DNA of 64,000 bases from Virgibacillus subterraneus (GCF_900110695.1 NZ_FOEH01000002.1:310001-374000), one strand, 5' to 3'. Counted from the stretch's first letter, positions 17,162-25,492 are shown. Notes: generated by a model not told the origin, from the sequence alone. Program-made: numbers and translations.

Positions 17162-18033
17162 TTAAATTCAGGATACTGCTGAATCAGTCTTTCTTTATTA
17201 CCATTTATTTCATATAAAACTATTAAATGTTTATTCTGTTTATCAAACAAAACTAAAGGCACGTAACTTTTTAATTTGTCTTTTTCAATATTCTTAGCAT
17301 TTATAATATAATTTTTATAGATTCCTTCCCATAGTTGGCCAATAATCTGATTTGTTTGTTTTTGTGTTAGTGATGGAAGAGGCTCATTATTATATTTGTA
17401 AAGCTCTGTAAGTGGAACGGAAATGTAAGATTCACTGGCAATATCAAAGTGACGAATTAGCAACTTCCACGAATATAATAATTGCTGATGTGTTGTATGA
17501 TCTAGTAATGTTGCCCACTCGGTTTCATATTTATTATTAGGGGTTTTAAAAGACTCTAGTACAGTGTTTGGAGAATCGATAACGTATAATTGATCGTAAG
17601 TCATTTTGTGTATACTTTTAATTTGATCGTCTGGATAATGAATCTCTCCATGATGATAGGATATTGCTTGAAAATAGCTGCTATCCTCTCCGTAAATTTT
17701 TTCCTTTGTCTGGATTCTATCTGTATCTTCCATCCATTTACTTCGAATACCTCTTAACATGCCATTATCAAATATCAAGGAAGCATCTTGCCTTAAATAT
17801 ATTTCCTTATCACTTTTTGAATCATTTTCCCAGATTATCTCATAGGAGTCATTGGTTTTTTCAGATATCAAATCAAGACGGGTATTTGCCATTTCAAAGC
17901 TCGTCTTTTCGTCCATTGGAAAAAACGTAATAGTTGGAACAGTCTTTACCTGCATGATGTAGACAAATACAGGCAATATTATAAGTAATATTACTATATA
18001 AACTAAAAGCCTCTTATTCATTTCAATTATCAT
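17158..18033 (-). CDS. Hypothetical membrane-anchored protein
   Basis: A 291-residue ORF with one N-terminal membrane segment (about residues 8-27, after MNKRLLVY) and an exported soluble region rich in charged and aromatic residues. No cysteine pairs, catalytic motif or known domain were recognised. An internal ATG (MNKRLL, at 18021) is an equally good start, since AGAGG lies directly before the first ATG. It lies between gluP and the spoVAF-like gene on the opposite strand, where B. subtilis has no equivalent that I recall. Codon use looks ordinary, so it is likely a real lineage-specific gene. Confidence 0.65.
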   Translation of the reverse strand: MIIEMNKRLLVYIVILLIILPVFVYIMQVKTVPTITFFPMDEKTSFEMANTRLDLISEKTNDSYEIIWENDSKSDKEIYLRQDASLIFDNGMLRGIRSKWMEDTDRIQTKEKIYGEDSSYFQAISYHHGEIHYPDDQIKSIHKMTYDQLYVIDSPNTVLESFKTPNNKYETEWATLLDHTTHQQLLYSWKLLIRHFDIASESYISVPLTELYKYNNEPLPSLTQKQTNQIIGQLWEGIYKNYIINAKNIEKDKLKSYVPLVLFDKQNKHLIVLYEINGNKERLIQQYPEFK

Positions 18034-18095
18034 CCTCTGTAATTCCCACTTAAAATAAAATGTATGAGTTTGGACAACCGTTTATGCTAATTCAA

Positions 18096-18124
18096 GAATA
18101 GAATAAATGACTTGTAACAAACTA
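18096..18124 (+). promoter_or_regulatory. Candidate forespore (sigma F/G-type) promoter of the spoVAF-like gene
   Basis: GAATA (18096) is followed by 17 bases and CAAACTA (18118), close to the sigma G pattern GAATA-N17/18-CATnnTA. It lies 33 bases before the start of a germination gene, which fits forespore expression. Confidence 0.4.
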
Positions 18125-18156
18125 GTTATAGATTTCTAAATGAGGGTGACACATTA

Positions 18157-19614
18157 ATGGAAAGAGAAAAAAAATCGTTATTTTCTTCGTTTCATAAGAA
18201 CGTCGACTATATGAAAGATAGGTTGGCTGTAGATAAAAGCTTTGATGTAATTTCTCTGGATTTAGAGTACGCAGGAAGAAAGATGGCTTTATTTCTGATT
18301 GATGGATTTGCAAAAGATGAGATTCTGCACTATATAATGAAATTATTGGCACAGCTGGAACCAAAGCAGCTGGAACCGGATCCATTAACAAAACTTTTCA
18401 AAACATATATACCCTATATAGAGATAGATCGTCTGGAAGATTTAAACAAGGCGGCTGATTTGGTTCTTGGTGGACCAGCAGCTTTGATTGTTGAAGGTAT
18501 TGAAGAAATAATCATGATTGATGCAAGGACCTACCCAGTAAGGGCACCAGCTGAACCAGACTTAGAAAGAGTTGTGCGAGGCTCGCGAGATGGCTATGTT
18601 GAAACTATTGTTTTTAATACAGCCCTCACCAGGAGAAGGGTTCGTGATCGATCTTTACGCATGGAATACCTGCAAATCGGCAGAAGATCTATGACAGATG
18701 TTTGTATCTGTTACCTTGACGATATTGCAGATCAGGATCGCGTGCAGAAGCTGAAAACAGTGTTACAGAAGATAGATACTGATGGTTTGCCAATGGCTGA
18801 AAAGACAATTGATGAATTTATAAGTGGGCGACATTGGAATCCATATCCGACTGTCCGGTATACGGAAAGACCCGATACAGCTGCAGCTCATTTATATGAG
18901 GGACATATACTCCTCATTATCGATGGATCACCAAGTGTAATGATTACCCCAGCAACATATTGGCATCATTTACAGCATGCTGAAGACTATCGGCAAAAAC
19001 CATTGGTTGGTGCTTATCTAAGATTTATTCGATTTATTGCAGTTTTTGTATCACTATTCATATTACCGCTTTATTACCTTTTTTCCACAAGTCCAGAGTT
19101 TTTACCAACCGGTCTAGAATTTATAGGTCCATCAGAACCTGGATCTATTCCATTGATTGCACAATTTTTAATAGCTGAAGTAGGAATTGATATGTTGAGG
19201 CTGGCTGCAATTCATACCCCATCATCCTTGGCAACTGCACTTGGTCTAGTTGCAGCAATATTAATGGGACAAGTTGCAGTGGAAGTTGGTTTGTTCTCCA
19301 GTGAGGTTGTTCTTTATTTAGCTGTAGCTGCAATAGGTACTTATGCGACACCAAGTTATGAATTGAGTTTGGCAAATCGATTGGTTCGAATGTTTCTACT
19401 ATTAGTAACAGCATACTTTGGACCAATTGGATATGCAGTTGGAATCACACTCTGGATTCTGTATTTAGTAAGAATGAATTCATTCAAAACTGCATATTTT
19501 TGGCCGTTACTACCTTTTTCATTTCGGGCATTTCGTGACGTGTTCCTTCGTTCACCCATGCCATTAAAAAACAGAAGGCCAGCATTTTTACATCCAAAGG
19601 ATCCAGATCGTTAA
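18157..19614 (+). CDS. GerA-family spore germination protein, SpoVAF-like
   Basis: The product (485 aa) belongs to the GerXA/SpoVAF family. A hydrophilic N-terminal half is followed by a membrane half (about residues 285-455) with four to five helices. The family motifs NPYPTVRYTERPD (near residue 230) and ATPSYELSLANR (near 407) are clear. Overall resemblance is closest to SpoVAF (493 aa in B. subtilis), which acts with the germinant receptors in the spore inner membrane. Here it stands alone, not in a spoVA or ger operon. ATG follows GAGGGTGA. Confidence 0.85.
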   Translation: MEREKKSLFSSFHKNVDYMKDRLAVDKSFDVISLDLEYAGRKMALFLIDGFAKDEILHYIMKLLAQLEPKQLEPDPLTKLFKTYIPYIEIDRLEDLNKAADLVLGGPAALIVEGIEEIIMIDARTYPVRAPAEPDLERVVRGSRDGYVETIVFNTALTRRRVRDRSLRMEYLQIGRRSMTDVCICYLDDIADQDRVQKLKTVLQKIDTDGLPMAEKTIDEFISGRHWNPYPTVRYTERPDTAAAHLYEGHILLIIDGSPSVMITPATYWHHLQHAEDYRQKPLVGAYLRFIRFIAVFVSLFILPLYYLFSTSPEFLPTGLEFIGPSEPGSIPLIAQFLIAEVGIDMLRLAAIHTPSSLATALGLVAAILMGQVAVEVGLFSSEVVLYLAVAAIGTYATPSYELSLANRLVRMFLLLVTAYFGPIGYAVGITLWILYLVRMNSFKTAYFWPLLPFSFRAFRDVFLRSPMPLKNRRPAFLHPKDPDR

Positions 19615-19635
19615 TATTTTCGGTCTGGTTTTTTG
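19603..19635 (+). terminator. Terminator of the spoVAF-like gene
   Basis: CCAGATCG (just before and overlapping the stop) pairs with CGGTCTGG, followed by six T. Confidence 0.8.
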
Positions 19636-19683
19636 TTGTTCCTTATTTCAACACATTTTGGTATAATGGTAAATGGTGATTAA

Positions 19684-19896
19684 ATGAAAACTATATATGA
19701 TGTACGACAATTATTGAAAAAGTTCGGAACAATTTTATACATTGGTGATCGTTTAGCAGATCTTGAACTAATGGAAGCTGAAGTTAAAGAATTATATCAG
19801 TCACAATTTATTGAACCAAACGAATATCAGGAGGCTACATTACTCCTTCGACAAGAAGCATCTCGAATACGAGTTGATAAAGGAGAGAGTTCCTAA
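19684..19896 (+). CDS. yqgQ: YqgQ family protein (DUF910)
   Basis: A 70-residue, mostly helical cytoplasmic protein (MKTIYDVRQLLKKFG...). It matches the conserved YqgQ family found just upstream of glucokinase in Bacillaceae. B. subtilis YqgQ is thought to be nucleic-acid binding, but its role is not established. Its stop codon overlaps the glcK start by one base, so the pair is translationally coupled. The ribosome site before the ATG is weak. Confidence 0.85.
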   Translation: MKTIYDVRQLLKKFGTILYIGDRLADLELMEAEVKELYQSQFIEPNEYQEATLLLRQEASRIRVDKGESS

Positions 19897-20867
19897 TGGA
19901 TCAAAACATTATAGGTATAGATGTTGGTGGTACAACAATTAAATTTGGCATAATTAATGAAGCGGGGAATATCCTAGATAAGTGGGAAATTCCAACTAAT
20001 GCCACCAACAGCGGTACTTCAATTCTGACTGATATTTGGAACTCACTTAGACAAAAAATTGAAATAGGTCAATTAAACAAAGATTCAATTACTGGTATTG
20101 GACTAGGTGCTCCCGGGTTTATACATGAAGAGTCAGGAAGAGTGTATGAAGCTGTTAATATCGGATGGAAGAATATGGAAATAGCGAATGAATTAAAAAT
20201 TATATCTAATTTGCCTGTATTTGTACAAAATGATGCAAACATCGCAGTACTAGGCGAAAATTGGCGAGGTGCCGGTGAGCAATCCAGAAATCTTATCGCT
20301 ATCACCCTTGGAACAGGAGTTGGTGGCGGAATAATCGCCAATGGTACTATTTTAAATGGTGAAAATGGAACAGCAGGAGAAATTGGTCACATTACCATTG
20401 AAAAAGACGGTTATCAGTGCAATTGTGGTCGTAGAGGGTGTTTAGAAACGATTGCTTCAGCGACTGGAATAGTTCGACAAGCTAGGAATATAATTGGAAC
20501 AAATCCAACAAGTCGTTTAGCATCCTTATATCGAGAGAATGGAAGTTTAACGACTAAAGATATTTTTGAATTAGCAAATAACGGTGATGCTTTAAGTAAA
20601 GAAGTTATTGACCATACAGCAGATGTTCTTGGGTTAGTAATCGCAAATCTTGCAACAATTATAAATCCATCCAAGATTCTTATAGGCGGTGGTGTTTCAA
20701 AAGCTGGGGAAGGATTTATAAATAGTATTGATAATGCTTTCCGTAAATATGCTCTGGGCAGAGTAAGTGAAGTATGCGATCTAAAAGTGGCTCAGCTTGG
20801 GAATGATGCTGGAATAATTGGTGCAGCATTTTTAGTGAAACAAAAGTTAACGAACACTACATTTTAA
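19896..20867 (+). CDS. glcK: Glucokinase, ROK family
   Basis: The product (323 aa) phosphorylates glucose with ATP. The N-terminal phosphate motif GIDVGGTTIKFG and the glucose-site motif ENGTAGEIGHIT are present, followed by the ROK zinc signature CNCGRRGCLE near residue 175. No N-terminal helix-turn-helix precedes the kinase fold, so it is an enzyme and not a ROK repressor. AAAGGAGA lies inside the end of yqgQ. Gene order yqgQ-glcK is the same as B. subtilis. Confidence 0.96.
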   Translation: MDQNIIGIDVGGTTIKFGIINEAGNILDKWEIPTNATNSGTSILTDIWNSLRQKIEIGQLNKDSITGIGLGAPGFIHEESGRVYEAVNIGWKNMEIANELKIISNLPVFVQNDANIAVLGENWRGAGEQSRNLIAITLGTGVGGGIIANGTILNGENGTAGEIGHITIEKDGYQCNCGRRGCLETIASATGIVRQARNIIGTNPTSRLASLYRENGSLTTKDIFELANNGDALSKEVIDHTADVLGLVIANLATIINPSKILIGGGVSKAGEGFINSIDNAFRKYALGRVSEVCDLKVAQLGNDAGIIGAAFLVKQKLTNTTF

Positions 20868-20946
20868 CCTTTACTTTTTGAAGTTCTTCTATTAATATAA
20901 TAATTTGTTAACTAATTACCGTTAAAATAAAAAAATATAAATTCTA

Positions 20947-20973
20947 TGAAACTTTTTGATGGAGATAAACGTC
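20947..20973 (+). promoter_or_regulatory. Candidate ECF-sigma (sigma M-type) promoter upstream of the ltaS-like gene
   Basis: TGAAAC (20947-20952) is followed by exactly 17 bases and CGTC (20970-20973), the canonical extracytoplasmic-function sigma pattern. The -10 CGTC is the form preferred by sigma M in B. subtilis. It lies about 113 bases before the start. A link between sigma M and LTA synthase genes is known for B. subtilis yfnI. Confidence 0.65.
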
Positions 20974-21086
20974 ATATAGTAGTATAGGTCTTTTGCCACG
21001 TTTTAAAAATATAGTTACGGGTATTGAATGAAATGAATAAGTATAGTAATGTAGAATGTTAAAAGTTTTACTGTAGGAGGTCTAAG

Positions 21087-22991
21087 ATGAACTTAAAACG
21101 AGTCAAAATGCCGTTGTTTATAATTGCAACATTATTATTTGGATTAAAGACTTATTTTATATATCGATTTTTATTTAGTATTGACTTGGAAAATACGATG
21201 CAGGAATTTATCCTGTTTATAAATCCATTTGTTTCTGCTTTTTTATTCTTTTCAATAAGTGTATGGTTTAAAAAACAGTCTCGACAAATGAAATTTATAC
21301 GTTACACAGCATTAATTGGAACGTTTATTATATACTTTAATCTTGTGTTCTACCGTTCTTTTACCGACTTTATAACAGTGCCACAATTATTCCAGGCAAG
21401 TAATATGGGTGACTTGGGCTCAAGTATTTTTACGTTGATTGAAGTATACGATATTTTATTCGTTGTGGATGTAGCAATTATATGGTATTTAAGTAAGAAA
21501 ATACCAAATGCTATGTCAGTCAGCTATCAAAAAAGTGGAAGAGTATTTGCATTAGCGATGTCATTAATGCTACTTGCAGGGAACTTTTTCCTAGCTGAGA
21601 TGGAAAGACCTCAATTATTCACTCGTGCATTTGACCGTGAATATTTGGTGAAAAATATTGGGCTGTTTAATTATCATGTTTACGATTTAGCAGTTCATTC
21701 AAAAGTGAAAACGCAGCGGGTCTTTGCAGATGGCAACGAATTACCTGATATTAAAGAGTATGTAAACCAAAATATTCAAAGTGACAGTAAATCACCTTTA
21801 CATGGTATTGCAGAGGATAAGAACGTTATCTTTATTTCAGCGGAATCTGTCCAAAACTTTGTGATAAATAAAAAAGTAAATGGTAAAGAAGTAACACCAT
21901 TTTTAAACAGTTTAGTTAATGATGATAGTACCTATTATTTCGAAAACTTCTATCATCAAACACTACAAGGAAAAACTTCTGATTCTGAATTCTTGACGGA
22001 AAACTCACTTTATCCGTTATCGAGAGGTGCCGTTTTCTTTACGCACGGTCAGAATGAGTATAACGCAATGCCAGAGATCTTGAAGGAAGAAGGATATAAC
22101 TCATCGGTATTTCATTCAAATAACAAAAGCTTTTGGAATAGAGATCAAATGTATGACAGCTTAGGATTCGATCACTTTTATGGTGAAGAAGCCTATGAAG
22201 TGAATGAAGAAAATTCTGTCGGATGGGGTTTGAAGGATAAACCATTTTTCGAACAATCGATCAAGTATTTACAGTCGATGGAAAAGCCATTCTATTCAAA
22301 GTTTATTACACTTACAAATCACTTTCCATTTGAATTAAGTGAAGAAGATAGCTCAATTGATAAATATGATTCAAATTCCAATACGCTGAATAATTATTTT
22401 CCAACAGTCCGATATACTGATGAAGCAATTGAGAAATTCTTTCAACAGTTAAAAGATGCTGGAATATATGAAGACTCTATCATTGTTATTATGGGTGACC
22501 ACTATGGTATTAGTGAAAACCACAATAAAGCTATGAGTCAATATTTAGACAAAGAAGAAATCACACCATATGATCATGTACAGTTACAAGAAGTACCAAT
22601 GTTTATTCATATACCAGGACATGAAGATGGTAAAGTAATGTCTCAAGTATCTGGTCAAATAGATATTAAACCAACATTGCTACACATGTTGGGTGTATCA
22701 ACTAAAAATGATATATACTTCGGTAATGACTTGTTCAGTAAAGACCGCAAAGATTATATAGCATTACGAAATGGAGACTTTGTAAGTCAGAAATATGTTT
22801 CGACAAGTGACATTTGCTATAATCGTAAAACTGGAGAACCAGTAGAACCTAAAGAAAACGCAACTTCTGAAAGTAAAGCAGAGTCCGCATGTGATCCTAT
22901 TAAGGAAAAAGTAGAAGAAGAACTAGGATATTCAGACGAGATAATTTATGGGGATCTATTTAGATTCGTGGATTTTTCAAAAAGTAAATAA
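21087..22991 (+). CDS. ltaS: Lipoteichoic acid synthase family protein (LtaS/YqgS type)
   Basis: The product (634 aa) has five N-terminal membrane helices (about residues 1-170) and an extracellular sulfatase-fold domain. The catalytic nucleophile is Thr297 in QGKTSDSEF, and other metal-site residues sit in FISAESVQNF, WNRDQMYD and VIMGDHYG. LtaS polymerises glycerol phosphate from phosphatidylglycerol onto a glycolipid anchor. Position after glcK equals B. subtilis yqgS, one of four LtaS paralogues there; whether this copy is the main synthase cannot be told here. A C-terminal extension after about residue 570 has two Cys that could form a disulfide. Confidence 0.92.
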   Translation: MNLKRVKMPLFIIATLLFGLKTYFIYRFLFSIDLENTMQEFILFINPFVSAFLFFSISVWFKKQSRQMKFIRYTALIGTFIIYFNLVFYRSFTDFITVPQLFQASNMGDLGSSIFTLIEVYDILFVVDVAIIWYLSKKIPNAMSVSYQKSGRVFALAMSLMLLAGNFFLAEMERPQLFTRAFDREYLVKNIGLFNYHVYDLAVHSKVKTQRVFADGNELPDIKEYVNQNIQSDSKSPLHGIAEDKNVIFISAESVQNFVINKKVNGKEVTPFLNSLVNDDSTYYFENFYHQTLQGKTSDSEFLTENSLYPLSRGAVFFTHGQNEYNAMPEILKEEGYNSSVFHSNNKSFWNRDQMYDSLGFDHFYGEEAYEVNEENSVGWGLKDKPFFEQSIKYLQSMEKPFYSKFITLTNHFPFELSEEDSSIDKYDSNSNTLNNYFPTVRYTDEAIEKFFQQLKDAGIYEDSIIVIMGDHYGISENHNKAMSQYLDKEEITPYDHVQLQEVPMFIHIPGHEDGKVMSQVSGQIDIKPTLLHMLGVSTKNDIYFGNDLFSKDRKDYIALRNGDFVSQKYVSTSDICYNRKTGEPVEPKENATSESKAESACDPIKEKVEEELGYSDEIIYGDLFRFVDFSKSK

Positions 22992-22999
22992 GTGAATTG

Positions 23000-23032
23000 A
23001 AAAAGCTGATCCATTATGTGGATCAGCTTTTT
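23000..23032 (+). terminator. Terminator of the ltaS-like gene
   Basis: AAAAGCTGATCC pairs with GGATCAGCTTTT around a seven-base loop, followed by T. Confidence 0.88.
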
Positions 23033-23042
23033 ACCATAAAAA

Positions 23043-23069
23043 AAAAACTAACTGTAATAGTTAGTTTTT
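23043..23069. terminator. Second hairpin, terminator for yqgW on the minus strand
   Basis: AAAAACTAACT and AGTTAGTTTTT form an 11-base-pair stem around GTAAT. A/T runs on both sides allow use in both directions. Confidence 0.75.
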
Positions 23070-23080
23070 ATTGTTTATGG

Positions 23081-23248
23081 TTATAAATTTCCTATTTCGG
23101 TAATGATGGTCGCAATGGAGAAGAAGCCAAAAGTTAGTGCTGAAATGGCCGAGAAACCAAGTGCGAATACATTTTTAATTTTCAATTGACGGATTACTGA
23201 TACTACTGACAACAGTGTAACAAGCAAAAGTATTACTGCTAAAATCAT
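23081..23248 (-). CDS. yqgW: Small two-helix membrane protein, DUF2759 (YqgW-like)
   Basis: A 55-residue ORF on the minus strand begins MILAVILLLVTLLSV and ends ATIITEIGNL. Two hydrophobic segments are joined by a short basic loop (RQLKIKN). AAGGAGG lies at good spacing upstream and the gene has its own hairpin. The pattern and the position next to yqgX match the DUF2759/YqgW family. No function is known. Confidence 0.75.
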   Translation of the reverse strand: MILAVILLLVTLLSVVSVIRQLKIKNVFALGFSAISALTFGFFSIATIITEIGNL

Positions 23249-23420
23249 ATGAAAATATCCTCCTTGTGAACTTTCTTTGATTGTGATAATTTACTATGAG
23301 TTCTTCAATTTATTATTATGTAACAAGCAGTTTCCTATTCTTATTTTATAGTATAAAATGGGATTTGTCGAGTTATATTGTAACGAAAATATTGAACAAA
23401 AATTCAATGGAGGGTTGATA

Positions 23421-24047
23421 ATGATCTTTAAAAGCATGTCTTTAGGTCCACTAGGAACGAATTGCTATATCGTACATAACGTTAATGATGCAATAGTGAT
23501 TGATCCCAGTGGCGATCCTGAGAAAATAATAAAGTATTTGAATGATAAAAATATTACACCAAAAGCGATTTTACTAACCCATGGACATTTCGATCATATT
23601 GGTGGCGTTGATCAAGTTAGGAATTACTATGACATCAATGTTTATATTCACGAGGAGGAATCGGCATGGCTGGAGAACCCAAAGTTAAATGGGTCATTAC
23701 TATTTATCGGGAGCGAGATTAAAACTAAAAGTGCCGAGCATTATTTAACCCCAGGAAAATTACAGATAGGAACAATATCATTCGATATAATACATACCCC
23801 CGGACATTCGCCTGGTAGTGTTAGTTTTATATTCCATGAGCAAGAACATGTTATAAGTGGAGATGTATTATTTAATCGAGGTATAGGCAGAACTGATTTG
23901 CCGGGTGGGGATATTAAGCAGCTTGAGCAAAGTATACGTAATGACCTTTATAAATTGCCGGAATCCTATACTGTAAGTCCTGGTCATGGGCCAGAGACAA
24001 CTATCGGAAATGAAAAACAGAATAATCCATTTTTCTCAACCCGTTAA
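23421..24047 (+). CDS. yqgX: Metallo-beta-lactamase fold hydrolase, glyoxalase II-like (YqgX)
   Basis: The product (208 aa) has the metal site HxHxDH in LTHGHFDHIGG (about residue 57), then HTPGHSPGS with the third His, SGDVLF with the bridging Asp, and SPGHGPETT near the C-terminus. It is a cytoplasmic binuclear-metal hydrolase, probably acting on thioesters of low-molecular-weight thiols. The start at 23421 is preferred since GGAGGG lies just upstream; the frame extends 21 codons further. No terminator directly follows; repeat family C does. Confidence 0.92.
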   Translation: MIFKSMSLGPLGTNCYIVHNVNDAIVIDPSGDPEKIIKYLNDKNITPKAILLTHGHFDHIGGVDQVRNYYDINVYIHEEESAWLENPKLNGSLLFIGSEIKTKSAEHYLTPGKLQIGTISFDIIHTPGHSPGSVSFIFHEQEHVISGDVLFNRGIGRTDLPGGDIKQLEQSIRNDLYKLPESYTVSPGHGPETTIGNEKQNNPFFSTR

Positions 24048-24051
24048 GAAG

Positions 24052-24195
24052 CCGAACAACAGCGCCTGTTCAACGCCGTATGGACTGCGCCCGTTAATCG
24101 CTGGTGGGTTGAGAAACGGCGATTTTTGTCGAACATCCTTGATATCTTAACGTAGACCGGGGGAGGGGAGTACAATAGACGCTAGCAGCTGATGC
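24052..24195 (+). repeat. Dispersed intergenic repeat family C, copy 2
   Basis: Collinear with the reverse complement of 2402-2556. Shared segments include GCCTGTTCA, CGTATGGA, a GGTGGGT box, GTCGAACATCCTT and CGTAGAC. The copy follows yqgX directly. The remaining 24196-24296 is GC-richer than average and has no ORF or recognised signal. Confidence 0.65.
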
Positions 24196-24294
24196 TAGGT
24201 CCTGTGGCATCACCGACACTAGTCAGTCCTGTACGTCGGGCTGAGCGTGTTGATTCGGAAGTACAGTTATCTTAGACTTTATAGGCCACTAAGC

Positions 24295-24380
24295 AACAAA
24301 AAAGCCCTTCTTTTATAAGAAGGGCTTTAGGGGGGATGTGCTCTGCTCTTTTGTTGGTTAGGGATAAAAGTTAAGCTACT
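24295..24380 (-). ncRNA. Candidate small RNA (about 86 nt) with its own promoter and terminator
   Basis: On the minus strand a consensus promoter (24415-24387) is followed about 50 bases later by a 12-base-pair terminator hairpin (AAAGCCCTTCTT and complement, 24328-24301) with six T. The upstream gene yqgY has a separate terminator (24473-24431), so this is an independent unit. The transcript has no ORF and contains a single-stranded run of six C just before the terminator, a feature of several Firmicute regulatory RNAs. Identity unknown. Confidence 0.6.
24298..24328 (-). terminator. Terminator of the candidate small RNA
   Basis: A 12-base-pair stem (24301-24312 with 24317-24328) with a four-base loop. 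The T run exists only in the minus-strand direction. Confidence 0.75.
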
Positions 24381-24386
24381 GTTATT

Positions 24387-24415
24387 ACTATAATTGTATA
24401 TTAACAACATGTCAA
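24387..24415 (-). promoter_or_regulatory. Sigma-A promoter of the candidate small RNA
   Basis: On the minus strand TTGACA (24415-24410) is followed by exactly 17 bases and TATAGT (24392-24387). This is among the closest matches to the sigma-A consensus in the window, yet no coding gene lies downstream of it. Confidence 0.65.
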
Positions 24416-24430
24416 TAGTGTAAACACAAA

Positions 24431-24473
24431 AAAATAAAAAACCCTGCATCATTATATGTAAGCAGGGTTTTTG
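24431..24473 (-). terminator. Terminator of yqgY
   Basis: On the minus strand AAAACCCTGC pairs with GCAGGGTTTT and is followed by a T-rich tail, right after the yqgY stop. Confidence 0.85.
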
Positions 24474-24475
24474 GT

Positions 24476-24718
24476 TTAATGCCCGAATCCAGGCACTAAT
24501 ATGAATTCTGAATACCATGTAAATCCAATAAAAAATACAGTACAGTAAGCTCCGAATAAATACATATACATGCGTTCTGATAATTTCAGATAACTTACTG
24601 TTAGGAAAAATGCCGTTTGAACTAGGAATAGTAGTGCTGTTTTCTGCATGTCTCCTACATAAAACATTACTGTGAAAATACCTGTCCAAAAGGCAAGGAC
24701 ACGAAACATTCGATCCAT
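24476..24718 (-). CDS. yqgY: DUF2626 membrane protein (YqgY)
   Basis: The product (80 aa) starts MDRMFRVLAFWTGIF and has three hydrophobic segments, with the conserved SERMYMYLFGAY in the middle. Sequence and length match the Bacillaceae DUF2626/YqgY family. ATG follows AAAAGGAGGGGG. It lies 75 bases downstream of the regulator gene at 24794 on the same strand with no terminator between, so they may be co-transcribed. Function unknown. Confidence 0.85.
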   Translation of the reverse strand: MDRMFRVLAFWTGIFTVMFYVGDMQKTALLFLVQTAFFLTVSYLKLSERMYMYLFGAYCTVFFIGFTWYSEFILVPGFGH

Positions 24719-24793
24719 GTTTTCCCCCTCCTTTTAGGTAACCTTATCATTGTTATTATAAACGACGATTAGGATAATGTAAAATAAATTTTA

Positions 24794-25492
24794 TTAAACA
24801 ATAGAAAGTTTTGCCACATACGTGCAATTTTCACATCCATTGAACATATTTTCGTTTTCTATTAAGTCTACACTCGTAAACAACGCTTCAAACATACCTT
24901 TTAAAAAGTTGTTGTGTAATTTACAAACCATAGCGTGGTTAGTTGATGCGACCTCTTTGAAGGGACAGTTTTTAATTTGAAAAGTTACACTGTTTTTATC
25001 AGCATTATATTGAAAGTCCGGATACATTCCAAGCATTGTGCCAGCATCTTCTAATATGTTAATTTTTTGTTCTTTTGTAAGTTCCTCAAACAAGGGGCCG
25101 TTGTTATATCGCTCAATTACTTTATTCCCGTATTTATAACCAGTTTGGTATAATGCATGTTTTCCGGCTTCTCCCAATTCAACAAATGATTCAATTGCAA
25201 TTGTAGAAAGTAATTTATAATCCCTATGCGGGAAATTTAACTCGATTACTTCATTTGAAAGTCGATAAACTCTACTTGGCCGACCACCTTTTCCAGTTTT
25301 TTGGGAGTAGGATTCAACAATATTTATGTCTTCCAGTTTTGATAGATGAAGTCTGGCTACGTTCGGATGGATATCGAATAATTCGGCAATCTCAACAACA
25401 GACACTTCCTGGTGGTGCTTTATTAAATACTGGTAAATATTATATCTGGTTGGGTCACTCAGTACATTCGTTACTTTTAGTGTTTGTTCCAC
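24794..25492 (-). CDS. Winged-helix transcriptional regulator with C-terminal cysteine cluster
   Basis: The N-terminus (about residues 1-80) is an ArsR/DeoR-like winged helix: VLSDPTRYNIYQYL, then VSVVEIAELFDIHPNVARLHLSKL and a wing GKGGRPSRVYRL. The C-terminal domain ends with four cysteines spaced C176-x13-C190-x29-C220-x2-C223, within NCPF...VCKLH...GCENCTY. That pattern resembles SufR-type regulators that hold an Fe-S cluster, though the spacing differs. It may sense metal, iron-sulfur status or redox. The start is GTG with GAGGTGAT five bases upstream. Its position between comG and yqgY could make it a competence or redox regulator; targets are unknown. Confidence 0.78.
   Translation of the reverse strand: MEQTLKVTNVLSDPTRYNIYQYLIKHHQEVSVVEIAELFDIHPNVARLHLSKLEDINIVESYSQKTGKGGRPSRVYRLSNEVIELNFPHRDYKLLSTIAIESFVELGEAGKHALYQTGYKYGNKVIERYNNGPLFEELTKEQKINILEDAGTMLGMYPDFQYNADKNSVTFQIKNCPFKEVASTNHAMVCKLHNNFLKGMFEALFTSVDLIENENMFNGCENCTYVAKLSIV

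Noticed and set aside
24327-24689. 120-codon minus-strand ORF over the candidate small RNA and yqgY
   Set aside because: It is out of frame with the well-matched DUF2626 gene and spans its terminator.
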